Shown here one piece after another: positions 1 to 7,943 of a stretch of 38,554 bases of DNA. Source of the DNA: a cf. Phormidesmis sp. LEGE 11477 (lineage in GTDB: Bacteria; Cyanobacteriota; Cyanobacteriia; Phormidesmidales; Phormidesmidaceae); the NCBI RefSeq assembly GCF_015207105.1, contig NZ_JADEXO010000054.1, positions 1 through 38,554 of the forward strand. The letters are read 5' to 3'. Numbering within the stretch: position 1 is the first letter of the stretch; each line of letters starts with the position of its first letter. The notes beneath the pieces were generated by a model. The model was not told the DNA's origin, ran no database searches, and was given only the letters and a program-made list of their open reading frames with translations. The position numbers and the translations under genes were made by a program.

Positions 1-505
1 GGGTTAGGGGTGGGTCCACAACTGGCGTACTCACTGCCAACTTATCCCGCCCTAGGGGACCCTTGTCTTGGTAGGCATTCCCTAGCGCCGTACGACGACG
101 TGGGATCCTACCGCTCCCAAGCGGGGATCTACTTCAGGCTTTGATACTGATGCTAAACACATACATTGACTGAGACTGTGGCTATGCTGCAATCCAAAAT
201 TAGAGTTGTGTTTTAACTCCTGTGTTTTAACTCCTAATATCTCAAGTCCAAGGGTATAGTCCAAGGGGCTATCGCAATTCGCATCCAGCCTCCACTATCC
301 TCAACGACTGCGGTCTTTAATAAACAAATCTTTTTATCTCCCGTCAGAGCTTAACGGTGGAGCGTTACGGTTACCTGCTAACTTAATGCACTCTTTACAG
401 AGTATTCTTACGAGCCTTCTATGGGAGAACGCTCAGTGGTTATAGAATATCGCCGTGACCGGTATGGCTAAGGAGAGAAAACAGATTGCAGGTTGAGAAC
501 TATCT
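1..505. other. Upstream region without a convincing gene
   Basis: No reading frame here looks like a known protein. Frame 1 is open from base 1 to a stop at 139-141 and could be the tail of a gene that starts outside the window, but I do not recognise it. The first 125 bases are rich in complementary segments: GGTAGG at 70-75 pairs with CCTACC at 107-112, with ATTCCC/GGGAT extending the stem inward, and GGGTCC at 13-18 can pair with GGACCC near 57-62. A 14-bp unit, GTGTTTTAACTCCT, is tandemly duplicated at 208-235. A ten-codon open frame (ATG at 463, stop before 496) with an internal AAGGAG precedes uppP. I see no tRNA, 5S, SRP, RNase P or tmRNA signature. Confidence 0.4.
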
Positions 506-1402
506 ATGCTGACACTGGAAATGCCGCTGCTTTGGCTAATGGCAGTGACGGAGGCTGCTGACCAGCCGATGACGCTAATTCGAGCGGTCGTGATCGGGAT
601 TGTGCAGGGGCTGACTGAATTTTTGCCAATTAGCAGTACGGCTCATGTCAAGGTAGTGCCTGTTGTACTTGGCTGGGGTGATCCGGGGGTTTCATTTACG
701 GCGGTTATTCAACTGGGCAGCGTGGCTGCAATCCTTTGGTACTTTTGGGACGATCTGTCGACGGTGACGATGAATTTTCTCAAGGCGCTAATAGCAAAGC
801 GTTTTAGATCGCCTGAGTTTCGCTTGGGTCTGGGCATTTTGCTAGGGACGCTGCCGATCGTGGTGGTGGGTATGTATCTGAAGCTATTTGTTCCTGGCTA
901 TGAAGATTCAGCTGTTCGTTCTACATCAGCGATCGCACTGACCTCGATTGTGATGGCTATTTTGCTGGCGATCGCAGAGGTTATTGGCCGGCGGCAGCGC
1001 GATTTTGGCAAGTTGGGGCTCTCCGATGGTCTGCTGGTGGGGATCGCTCAAGCCTTTGCATTAGTGCCGGGGGCTTCTCGCTCAGGGTCTACGCTGACAG
1101 CCGGGCTGTTCATCGGCCTGAAGCGAGAAACGGCAGCTAGATTTTCCTTTTTGCTGGGGATGCCAGCGATTCTGCTTTCTGGGCTAGTGTCTATTACTGA
1201 TGTGGTCGGCGCTGATAGTGCTGTGGCGCTTGTGCCTTTGCTAGGGGGGCTAGCGGCGGCAGTGGTGTCGTCTTATCTGGCGATCGCCTGGCTGATTGAT
1301 TTTCTGAAAAAACACAGTACTTGGGTCTTCGTCTGGTATCGTCTGGCCTTTGGAGCGGTAATTTTGATTGCGATCGCGCTTGGAAGATTAGAAAATATAT
1401 AG
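506..1402 (+). CDS. uppP: Undecaprenyl-diphosphatase UppP (BacA family)
   Basis: Integral membrane phosphatase that turns undecaprenyl pyrophosphate into the monophosphate, recycling the lipid carrier for peptidoglycan and other envelope polymers. The 298-residue length fits the family. The two signature regions are present: GIVQGLTEFLPISSTAH at about residues 31-47, holding the conserved Glu and Ser, and PGASRSGST at 188-196, the phosphate-binding stretch. The rest is a run of hydrophobic helices. The start is uncertain: ATG at 506 has no close ribosome-binding site, since an AAGGAG lies about 30 bases upstream, and a second ATG follows at residue 6. The family assignment is firm. It is followed on the same strand by the radical SAM gene after a 113-base gap. 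Confidence 0.95.
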   Translation: MLTLEMPLLWLMAVTEAADQPMTLIRAVVIGIVQGLTEFLPISSTAHVKVVPVVLGWGDPGVSFTAVIQLGSVAAILWYFWDDLSTVTMNFLKALIAKRFRSPEFRLGLGILLGTLPIVVVGMYLKLFVPGYEDSAVRSTSAIALTSIVMAILLAIAEVIGRRQRDFGKLGLSDGLLVGIAQAFALVPGASRSGSTLTAGLFIGLKRETAARFSFLLGMPAILLSGLVSITDVVGADSAVALVPLLGGLAAAVVSSYLAIAWLIDFLKKHSTWVFVWYRLAFGAVILIAIALGRLENI

Positions 1403-1515
1403 CTCAAACTGTATACACTGGCACTAGTACTTTGGGGATGGTCATCTCGACACTGTTTGCCCCGGACACGGTTTACTCCCAATACTATTGCCGCCTCATC
1501 TGCCCGTGATCGCCT

Positions 1516-2901
1516 ATGAAAACCACCGCCATCTCCCCTGCTAAAGTCACCAGTGTGGTCTCAGGCTCGATTGCCGAAGAGATTGGCTTTGAAGCGGGCG
1601 ATCGGCTGGTGTCTGTCAACGGACAGCGGCCTAGAGACTTGATCGACTACCGATTTTTGTGCGCCGATGAAGTTTTAGATCTAGAGGTGCTAGATGCTAA
1701 GGGCGTCTCGCATCAGATAGAAATTGAGAAGGATTTTGACGAGGAGCTAGGCTTAGAGTTTGAGACAGCGCTGTTCGATGGGCTAATTCAGTGCGTTAAT
1801 CGCTGCCCGTTTTGCTTTATCGATCAGCAGCCACCTGGCAAAAGAGAAACGCTTTATCTAAAAGACGATGACTATCGGCTGAGCTTTTTGTACGGCAGCT
1901 ATCTAACGCTAACTAATATTCCGCCTGCCGAGTGGGATCGGATTGCTCAGCTACGCCTGTCTCCTCTGTATGTTTCGGTCCATGCCACTGAACCGGATGT
2001 GCGATCACGACTGCTCAAAAATGACCGGGCTGCTCAAATCTTGGATCACCTTCGCTGGTTTCAGTCGCATCGACTGCAAATTCATGCTCAAGTCGTCGTC
2101 TGCCCAGGGATCAACGACGGGCCTCATCTCGAAAGAACCCTTAGAGATCTGGCCACTTTCTACACCGGAGAGGTACCTGCGGTCATATCAGCCGCCGTCG
2201 TGCCAGTTGGGCTCACTCGCTTTCGCCCCGACCAGGACGAACTCGTACCCGTGACGACGGCTAAAGCGCAGGAAGTGATCGATCAAGTCACTGCTATTCA
2301 GGCCGATTTTCAAGCAGAGCTAGGGACGACGTTTGCTTGGCTAGCCGATGAATGGTTTTTGATTGGGCGGCGATCGCTACCTCCTGAAGGGCACTACGAG
2401 TCTTATCCCCAAATTGGTAACGGGGTGGGCTCTATTCGACTGTTTCTTAAAGAGTTTGAACAGCTTGCTCAAGATTTACCGGAAAAGGTAGCTACGCCAC
2501 GTACGGTTACATGGGTGGTCGGTAATGCCGTTGAGCATGCCTTTGCTCCCTTGGTTAGCCGTTTGAACCAGGTAGAAGGCTTGACAGTGAATATGGTGGC
2601 TATCAATAGTGATTATTGGGGGCAAGAAATCACCGTCACCGGGCTACTGACCGGACAGGATGTCGCTCAGCATCTGCGGGATAGAGAGCTAGGCGACAAG
2701 GTTTTGCTTCCGGCTGTGATGCTCAAACAGGGCGATAGCCGCCGCCCAGAAGATACTCACTTCCTTGACGATATGTCTCTGCTGGACCTGGAAAATGAAC
2801 TAAACTGTTCAGTATCATCCGTCACCGGACTATCAGAATTCATCGGTACTTGCTGCGGGTCTACTTTTAGCCCGAGGCCTTTGAGTACCGTACGTCTTTG
2901 A
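1516..2901 (+). CDS. DUF512/PDZ-like radical SAM protein (TIGR03279 type)
   Basis: A 461-residue protein of the conserved cyanobacterial radical SAM/DUF512 family; its substrate is not known to me. An N-terminal PDZ-like segment (about residues 8-70, with GSIAEEIGFEAGDRLVSVNG) precedes the [4Fe-4S]-binding CxxxCxxC motif at C93, C97 and C100. A radical SAM-like core and the C-terminal DUF512 region follow, ending in the conserved ...GTCCGSTFSPRP stretch. The last residues and the TGA stop lie inside a 17-bp tandem repeat (2879-2955), so the exact C-terminus may differ between strains. It lies between uppP and tolC on the same strand; co-transcription is possible but unproven. Confidence 0.9.
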   Translation: MKTTAISPAKVTSVVSGSIAEEIGFEAGDRLVSVNGQRPRDLIDYRFLCADEVLDLEVLDAKGVSHQIEIEKDFDEELGLEFETALFDGLIQCVNRCPFCFIDQQPPGKRETLYLKDDDYRLSFLYGSYLTLTNIPPAEWDRIAQLRLSPLYVSVHATEPDVRSRLLKNDRAAQILDHLRWFQSHRLQIHAQVVVCPGINDGPHLERTLRDLATFYTGEVPAVISAAVVPVGLTRFRPDQDELVPVTTAKAQEVIDQVTAIQADFQAELGTTFAWLADEWFLIGRRSLPPEGHYESYPQIGNGVGSIRLFLKEFEQLAQDLPEKVATPRTVTWVVGNAVEHAFAPLVSRLNQVEGLTVNMVAINSDYWGQEITVTGLLTGQDVAQHLRDRELGDKVLLPAVMLKQGDSRRPEDTHFLDDMSLLDLENELNCSVSSVTGLSEFIGTCCGSTFSPRPLSTVRL

Positions 2902-2955
2902 GTACCACACGCCTTTGAGTACCACACGTCTTTGAGTACCACACGCCTTTGAGTA
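2879..2955 (+). repeat. 17-bp tandem repeat across a stop codon
   Basis: Four and a half head-to-tail copies of CTTTGAGTACCACACGC or T: units at 2879-2895 (a variant with ACCGTACGT), 2896-2912, 2913-2929, 2930-2946 and a partial at 2947-2955. Unit 2 supplies the TGA stop of the radical SAM gene at 2899-2901. Since 17 is not a multiple of three, each copy presents a different frame, and the TTTGAG core provides a stop only in one of them. Confidence 0.9.
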
Positions 2956-3018
2956 AGGTAGTCATGTCAGCTAAGCTTAACCAGGTCATCGATCCAACTC
3001 ATTGAACCAGTCAGTTTT

Positions 3019-5046
3019 ATGCGCTATCTCCAATCAGCTGCATTCTTTTTGCTAGCAGCCAGTAGTTCGATGTCTCTTCTGCCAAAAGCTGCTGTGGCGG
3101 CCTCAGAAGACATTCCTACAGATACCGACTCTCAATTGGAACAACAGATTGAGTCTTTGCACCAAGTACCAGAGCACCAGACATCAGAGTACCTAGCACC
3201 AGAGCCGAGTGGCTTATCCCCTCTACCGGCCCCTCTGCCGGATTTGCTGATGGCTGGCGAGCCCATGTTCAGCCCTGAGACAATTGCCAGCTCAGACGTT
3301 GCTTCGTCAGATTTTTTGCAGCTGCGCGATCGCCTGCTAGGCGCATCACCCCAACCTCTCCCGATAGAAATCCGCAACCGACGACAGGCCACAGAGCCAG
3401 TGCTTGCTGTTCAAGCGAGCCTAACCCAATCTGAAGTGAGACCTGAGCTGGAAACCAAGTCAACAGTCAAACTAGACGTTAGGCAAGCTCACCCGAACTT
3501 TTCAGTAAACCTGGCTCAAGCAGCCACACCTGAAACAGAAGCTGACGAAGACCGCAACCGCCTGCCTAGCCTAGATGCACCAGATGCTGAACCCGTTCTT
3601 CCCGCAGAGTCTATCCCAGCAGCACCTCCAGAGACGCCAGATTCTGAGACAGAGACACCTTCAGAAATATTGGATTCAGAGAGTCTAGATTCAGAGCTTG
3701 GCACACCTGCCGAGGACATCCCAGAGGGCTCAGTGCGTGAAATTGACGCAGTCCCAGACAGCCTAACCGCTGATCCCAATCCACTGACTTTTCCCACTAC
3801 GACAGAAGAAGTCTCGATTGAAGAAACGCAGCTCATTACCTTAGAGCAGGCCGTAGACTTGGCCTACCGCAACAACCAGTCACTACAGGCCGCTCTGCTG
3901 AGCTTAGAGCAGGCCACCGCCGCTGTTAGAGAGGCAAAGGCGGCTCTTTTTCCCAACTTGGACATAACGGCCAACGCCACCACTTCAGAGAGTAGCCGCG
4001 TAGATGCTTTTGGAGAGTCGAGCGGCGTAGACACATCAGTTAGCGGTTTGACTGAACTCAACTACGATATTTTTACCGGCGGTGCGCGCCGTGCCGGTAT
4101 CCGAGCCGCAGAGCTGCAAGAGGAAATTAGTACGCTCGCTGTAGAAGTTCAGCAAGAAGAAATCCGGCTGACGACTGCTAATGCCTACTACGACCTGCAA
4201 GACGCGGGCGAACAAATTCGGATTAACCAGTCTTTCTTAGAAGAGGCCGCCCGTAACCTACGCGATTCTAGGCTTAGGCAAGAGGTTGGCGTTGGTACTC
4301 GGTTCGATGTTTTGCGGGCCGAAGTTCAGTTCGCGAATGCTCGTCAGTCAGTGATTCAGTCTCAAAGTCAAGAACGGATAAACCGCCGAGCCATTGCTCA
4401 ACTGCTCAACCTGCCACCGACTGTCAGCATTACAGCCACGCCAGTTGCCGTGGCAGAAAACTGGCCCTTGGACTTAGAAGAGAGCATTGTGCTGGCTTTC
4501 CAAAATCGCGCCGAACTAGAGCAGCAGCTATACCAAGCCGATCTGAATGACGAACAGCGAAAAATTGCCCTAGCAGCGATTCGACCTACCGTTCAGCTAT
4601 TTGTCAACTACAATGCACAGACTTTCATCAACGACAACGACGGTATCTCAGACGACTATGCTTTTGGGGCTCGCTTTCGCTGGACGCCCTTCGACGGTGG
4701 AGCCGCACGCGCTAGCGCCAGACAGCAGGAGATTGCTAGCCAGATTGCTGAAGAGCAGTTTAGCTCGGACCTAGATCAGGTTCGATTTGATGTAGAACAG
4801 GCATTTTTCAATCTGCAGGCTAACCAAGAGAATATTGCGACTTCTGAGATTGCTGTTGCCCAGGCGGAGGAGGCTCTAGAGTTGGCCAATCTGCGGCTAC
4901 AAGCTGGCGTGGGGACTCAGCTAGATGTCTTGAGCGCTCAGAGCGAGCTGACCGAGGCAGAAGCCAACAATGTGGCGGCGATCTTGGGCTACAACCGCGC
5001 TTTGGTGGCGATAGAACGCGCAATTAGTAATGTTAGCGCTCTCTAG
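3019..5046 (+). CDS. TolC-family outer membrane efflux protein with a long periplasmic leader
   Basis: Predicted outer-membrane channel of tripartite export or type I secretion systems. The 675 residues comprise a signal peptide (hydrophobic core about 8-27, ending near AVAA), a long acidic, Pro/Ser/Glu-rich low-complexity segment (about 30-265), and two homologous OEP repeats (about 270-465 and 470-675). The repeats show typical features such as ITLEQAVDLAYRNNQSL, and both RLRQEVGVGTRFDVLRAE and its second-half counterpart NLRLQAGVGTQLDVLSAQ. Classical TolC is about 470-490 residues, so the leader is the added part; such extensions are common in cyanobacterial TolC/HgdD-like proteins. No membrane-fusion or pump gene is adjacent. 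ATG at 3019 is supported by the signal peptide. Confidence 0.92.
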   Translation: MRYLQSAAFFLLAASSSMSLLPKAAVAASEDIPTDTDSQLEQQIESLHQVPEHQTSEYLAPEPSGLSPLPAPLPDLLMAGEPMFSPETIASSDVASSDFLQLRDRLLGASPQPLPIEIRNRRQATEPVLAVQASLTQSEVRPELETKSTVKLDVRQAHPNFSVNLAQAATPETEADEDRNRLPSLDAPDAEPVLPAESIPAAPPETPDSETETPSEILDSESLDSELGTPAEDIPEGSVREIDAVPDSLTADPNPLTFPTTTEEVSIEETQLITLEQAVDLAYRNNQSLQAALLSLEQATAAVREAKAALFPNLDITANATTSESSRVDAFGESSGVDTSVSGLTELNYDIFTGGARRAGIRAAELQEEISTLAVEVQQEEIRLTTANAYYDLQDAGEQIRINQSFLEEAARNLRDSRLRQEVGVGTRFDVLRAEVQFANARQSVIQSQSQERINRRAIAQLLNLPPTVSITATPVAVAENWPLDLEESIVLAFQNRAELEQQLYQADLNDEQRKIALAAIRPTVQLFVNYNAQTFINDNDGISDDYAFGARFRWTPFDGGAARASARQQEIASQIAEEQFSSDLDQVRFDVEQAFFNLQANQENIATSEIAVAQAEEALELANLRLQAGVGTQLDVLSAQSELTEAEANNVAAILGYNRALVAIERAISNVSAL

Positions 5047-5064
5047 CTCGACGTTTCGTTAATC

Positions 5065-5090
5065 TATGGCCTAGATATATGGCCTAGATA
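5065..5090. repeat. 13-bp tandem duplication between convergent genes
   Basis: TATGGCCTAGATA occurs twice head to tail (5065-5077 and 5078-5090). The second copy contains the CTA at 5084-5086 that is the stop codon of the minus-strand gene, and the first copy carries the same triplet one unit later in that gene's direction. Confidence 0.85.
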
Positions 5091-5380
5091 TCGGTGAACA
5101 CTTTTTCGCGACAGAGTCGATCGATGACTTGTTCTGCTGTGAGTAATCTTTTGAGGACGACTTGACCGATCGCAGGTGCTGCGATCGCCTTAGGCCGCAC
5201 TTCGATCATCAGAATCGATTCTTCTACCTGATAGAGTCGCAGATTTTCACCGTCTTCTTGGATGTAGAGTGACTGACGACTGACATAGGGTTTTCGCTTC
5301 CAGGCGATCTCATTCCACAGGCCGCCAAATTCCCAGACTCTACCAGTCGTCCAGCTTTCAGAAAGAAAAAAGTATTTCAC
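5084..5380 (-). CDS. Conserved hypothetical protein, 98 aa
   Basis: A small soluble protein rich in aromatic and charged residues, with a GTG start at 5380. I cannot name the family. The N-terminal half resembles a beta-rich domain (WEFGGLWNEI, YIQEDGENLRLYQVEESILMIEVRPK), followed by a helical tail (LTAEQVIDRLCREKVF). There is no signal peptide, membrane segment or catalytic motif. It is convergent with tolC, only 37 bases apart, and its stop codon lies in a 13-bp tandem duplication. It is called a gene because of its ordered composition and the absence of a better frame; it is probably cyanobacteria-specific. Confidence 0.6.
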   Translation of the reverse strand: MKYFFLSESWTTGRVWEFGGLWNEIAWKRKPYVSRQSLYIQEDGENLRLYQVEESILMIEVRPKAIAAPAIGQVVLKRLLTAEQVIDRLCREKVFTDI

Positions 5381-5532
5381 AGCGTCTCATTAAAAGTGAT
5401 CATCGATTTCGGTTCATTTCGAGGTCCCGCTCAAAGTTGTGCTCCAAAATCGCGCGGGTTCATTATGACGGGAAAGCCTCAACCTTTGTCAAAAAAATCG
5501 CTGAACACTTTTGTGTCCAACGCAGGCGTCTA

Positions 5533-5544
5533 GTCAATATTGAC
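5533..5544. promoter_or_regulatory. Perfect 12-bp palindrome over a candidate -35 box
   Basis: GTCAATATTGAC is self-complementary and overlaps TTGACG (5540-5545). That hexamer would be the -35 element of a promoter with TTTGAT at 5562-5567 (16-base spacer). A repressor bound here would block the promoter. The elements are seen; the function is inferred. Confidence 0.4.
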
Positions 5545-5574
5545 GAAGTTTATTTTTTCGCTTTGATTTTCCCG

Positions 5575-5672
5575 GATGGATGACTTACTCACGGAAGTAA
5601 TAGGTGGTAGATGCACCCTGACAACGCTTTAAGATTTCATCCTGACGGATGGGTCTTAAGCGTTTTTTTCTG
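5575..5672 (+). ncRNA. Candidate structured small RNA or ddl leader
   Basis: No open frame fits here, yet the stretch between a candidate promoter (-35 5540-5545, -10 5562-5567) and a strong terminator (5623-5669) can fold as consecutive hairpins: TTACT/AGTAA at 5585-5600, GGTG/CACC at 5603-5617, then the terminator stem. The predicted transcript is about 95-100 nt and ends roughly 75 bases before ddl. It could be a free-standing sRNA or an attenuated leader of ddl. It lacks the unpaired motif I know from Yfr1 and I cannot assign it to a named cyanobacterial RNA family. Confidence 0.4.
5623..5669 (+). terminator. Strong intrinsic terminator upstream of ddl
   Basis: AACGCTTTAAGA (5623-5634) pairs with TCTTAAGCGTT (5654-5664) with one bulged T. 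The stem is topped by CATCC-TGAC-GGATG (5638-5651) and followed by a T-run, with a second T-run at 5676-5683. The CATCCTGACGGATG cap resembles that of E. coli rrnB T2. Confidence 0.85.
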
Positions 5673-5745
5673 CTTTGTTTTTTTGCCTTATAGAAAGATC
5701 TGTCGTGATAGGCTAGCCGCAAGCATTTGATAGGAAGTGGCAGCG

Positions 5746-6825
5746 ATGGCTATGCAGGTAGGCTTAGTTTTTGGGGGACGCTCGGGCGAACATGAGGTTT
5801 CGATTTGCTCGGCAGGTGCGATCGCTCAGGCCCTATCTGAAGGCGACAATCAAGCCAAATATACCGTCGTCCCAATCTTGATCCACAAAGACGGCAGTTG
5901 GGAAAGCGGTGAAACGGCAAACCAAGTGTTAGCATCTGGTCGTCCCGCCGCAGAAGATGATGGCTCTATCGGTGAATTGCCGCCTGCCGCTAAGCCAATC
6001 AAGCGGCTGCCCAATCTTTCTAAGCTAGAGACCATCGACATCTGGTTTCCGGTCATTCACGGCCCGAACGGAGAAGACGGTACGCTTCAAGGCTTATTTG
6101 AAGTGCTAGAAGTGCCTTATGTCGGCTGTGGTGTGCTGGGCTCATCACTCGGTATGGATAAACTTGCCTCTAAAAGCGCCTTTACCCAGGCGGGCTTGCC
6201 CCAGGTGAGCTATCGCGGCGTTTCGCGCGCGGAGATCTATTCCAATCCCTGTATCTTCCCCAAGCTGTGCGATGGGCTAGAAGAAGATCTTGGCTATCCC
6301 TGCTTTGTTAAACCCGCAAACCTCGGTTCTTCTGTTGGCATCTCCAAAGCGACAACTCGACAGGAGCTAGAAGCCGCTTTGGACCTGGCCGCTAGCTACG
6401 ATCGGCGCGTCATTGTAGAAGCTGGCGTCGTTGCCCGCGAGGTGGAGTGCTCGATTCTAGGTAATGACAATCCTAAAGCCTCAGTGTTAGGGGAAACTCG
6501 ATTTAGTACAGACTTTTATGATTATGAGTCGAAGTACGCAGAGGGTGGGGCGGAGCTGTTGGTTCCTGCGCCTGTATCGGATCAGGTGCGTGATCGCATC
6601 CAAGAAATGGCTATCACCGCCTTTCAAGCGATCGACGGCTCCGGCATCGCCCGCGTCGATTTCTTTTACCTCGAAGCGACAGACGAAATCCTCATCAACG
6701 AAATCAACACCATGCCTGGATTCACTGCGACTAGCATGTACCCCATGATGTGGGAAGCTTCTGGCATCACGTTTCCCGATCTAGTAGACAAGCTAATTCA
6801 GCTAGGTTTAGAAAGAGCAGCTTAG
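5746..6825 (+). CDS. ddl: D-alanine--D-alanine ligase
   Basis: Cytoplasmic ATP-grasp enzyme joining two D-alanines to make the dipeptide that MurF adds to the peptidoglycan precursor. From the ATG at 5746 it has 359 residues, normal for Ddl. The substrate-binding start [10 protein letters not shown] is at residues 10-19. Other family landmarks are [20 protein letters not shown], the ATP-grasp stretch [14 protein letters not shown] and the metal-binding end [18 protein letters not shown] prefer ATG 5746 over the in-frame GTG at 5737 because AGGAAG at 5732-5737 is then spaced 8 bases. murF lies about 3 kb away on the other strand, so the two partners are near but not co-transcribed. An intrinsic terminator sits just upstream. 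Confidence 0.96.
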   Translation: MAMQVGLVFGGRSGEHEVSICSAGAIAQALSEGDNQAKYTVVPILIHKDGSWESGETANQVLASGRPAAEDDGSIGELPPAAKPIKRLPNLSKLETIDIWFPVIHGPNGEDGTLQGLFEVLEVPYVGCGVLGSSLGMDKLASKSAFTQAGLPQVSYRGVSRAEIYSNPCIFPKLCDGLEEDLGYPCFVKPANLGSSVGISKATTRQELEAALDLAASYDRRVIVEAGVVAREVECSILGNDNPKASVLGETRFSTDFYDYESKYAEGGAELLVPAPVSDQVRDRIQEMAITAFQAIDGSGIARVDFFYLEATDEILINEINTMPGFTATSMYPMMWEASGITFPDLVDKLIQLGLERAA

Positions 6826-6893
6826 ATAAGGTGGCGAGCCGACCTAGATAGAATGAAGCAGAATGGCAATATGTAGTTTACTTCAATGCTTCC

Positions 6894-7331
6894 ATGCTTA
6901 AGCTTAGATCTCTCTACAATACTGATTTTCATCTTTGGGTCGCCAACCAAGTTGCAGCGCTCAAAGCACAGCGATTAGAAGACCTGGATCTATCTAATTT
7001 GATAGAGGAGATAGAAGATTTGGCAAGGCGGGACAAGAAAGCCCTTCGTAGCTACTTGAAAGTACTGCTCATGCATCTGTTGAAATGGCAATATCAGCCC
7101 GACAAACGATCCAATAGCTGGAAGGCGTCTATATCGAATGCCAGAATCGAGATTGAAGATATCTTGTCAGATAGCCCTAGTCTTAAAAGCTACTTACCCA
7201 CTGTAGTTGCCAAATCCTATGCAAATGCCAGAACGCTAGCCGCTGCTGAAACAGGTCTGACAGTCGAGACATTTCCAGCAGATTGCCCCTACATTTTGAA
7301 GAAAGCCCTAGATCTCGATTTTCTACCTTGA
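6894..7331 (+). CDS. DUF29 family protein
   Basis: A 145-residue protein matching the DUF29 family, which is abundant in cyanobacteria and without an established function. It has the usual opening (LYNTDFHLWVANQVAALK, then LDLSNLIEEIEDLARRDKKAL), an all-helical middle with HLLKWQYQPDKRSNSW, and the closing TFPADCPY...ALDLDFLP. Length and order of motifs are complete. There is no signal peptide or membrane segment. It follows ddl by 68 bases, but nothing visible ties the two functionally, and it is convergent with yqeY. Confidence 0.85.
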   Translation: MLKLRSLYNTDFHLWVANQVAALKAQRLEDLDLSNLIEEIEDLARRDKKALRSYLKVLLMHLLKWQYQPDKRSNSWKASISNARIEIEDILSDSPSLKSYLPTVVAKSYANARTLAAAETGLTVETFPADCPYILKKALDLDFLP

Positions 7332-7377
7332 CTCTACAGTTATCTTTTGTCCGAATAAAAGGGGTTACAATTCGCTA

Positions 7378-7836
7378 CTAGCCCGCTAACTTGGATTTCA
7401 CAATTGATTGAACTTTGCCACCGTCGGCCTGCCCTTTCAGTTTTTGCATGACGGGGCCCATTACTTTGCCCATATCGCGTGGGCTCGTAGCACCTACTTG
7501 AGCGATGACTTCGTCAACAGCGGCTTCGATATCAGCATCAGATAGCTGAGCGGGTAAGTATTCTTCTAGTATTTCTAGTTCTTTGGCCTCTTTGTCGGCT
7601 AGCTCTTCGCGGCCTGCGTCAGTGAACTGTTTAATAGAATCGCGGCGCTGTTTGGCAAGCTGCATGACAACCGCAAGTTCTTCTTCTTCCGTTAGTTCGT
7701 CTCGGCCTTTGCCCCGGATTTCGCTCTCTTTTTCAAGAATGACTTTTTTGATGCCGCGCACGGTCTCAAGCCGCAGCTTGTCTTTTGCTTTCATCGCCGT
7801 TTTGATTTCTTCGGAAATGCGATCTTTTAGGCTCAT
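7378..7836 (-). CDS. GatB/YqeY domain protein
   Basis: A small (152 aa) cytoplasmic protein consisting of only the YqeY domain, which is homologous to the tRNA-binding tail of GatB; the role of the stand-alone form is unsettled. It shows the family pattern: SLKDRISEEIKTAMKAKDKLRLETVRGIKKVILEKE in short helices, the KQRRDSIKQFTDAGREELADKEAKEL helix, and the end DMGKVMGPVMQKLKGQADGGKV. ATG at 7836. It lies downstream of moeB on the same strand with a terminator-like hairpin between them, so it is probably its own unit. Confidence 0.9.
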   Translation of the reverse strand: MSLKDRISEEIKTAMKAKDKLRLETVRGIKKVILEKESEIRGKGRDELTEEEELAVVMQLAKQRRDSIKQFTDAGREELADKEAKELEILEEYLPAQLSDADIEAAVDEVIAQVGATSPRDMGKVMGPVMQKLKGQADGGKVQSIVKSKLAG

Positions 7837-7874
7837 GATCTATCTGTACTAGTGAGTCTGTGACTATAAATGAC

Positions 7875-7901
7875 GAAAGGCTCGCGGTTTGCAAGCCTTT
7901 C
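7875..7901 (-). terminator. Probable terminator of moeB
   Basis: A perfect 8-bp inverted repeat, GAAAGGCT (7875-7882) and AGCCTTTC (7894-7901), lies 43 bases past the moeB stop. Read on the minus strand it is followed by a T-richer stretch without a clean U-run, so efficiency is uncertain. Confidence 0.5.
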
Positions 7902-7943
7902 TAATTCAGAGCGAATGAGTAAAACTTGACGGTTAGTCAGCGT

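Noticed and set aside
82-264. 60-codon minus-strand open frame
   Set aside because: Its sequence has no family-like pattern, it overlaps a structured and tandemly repeated segment, and it has no ribosome site.
3516-3836. 106-codon minus-strand frame inside tolC
   Set aside because: Shadow of the low-complexity TolC leader; Ser/Gly-rich only because the sense strand is Pro/Glu/Asp-rich.
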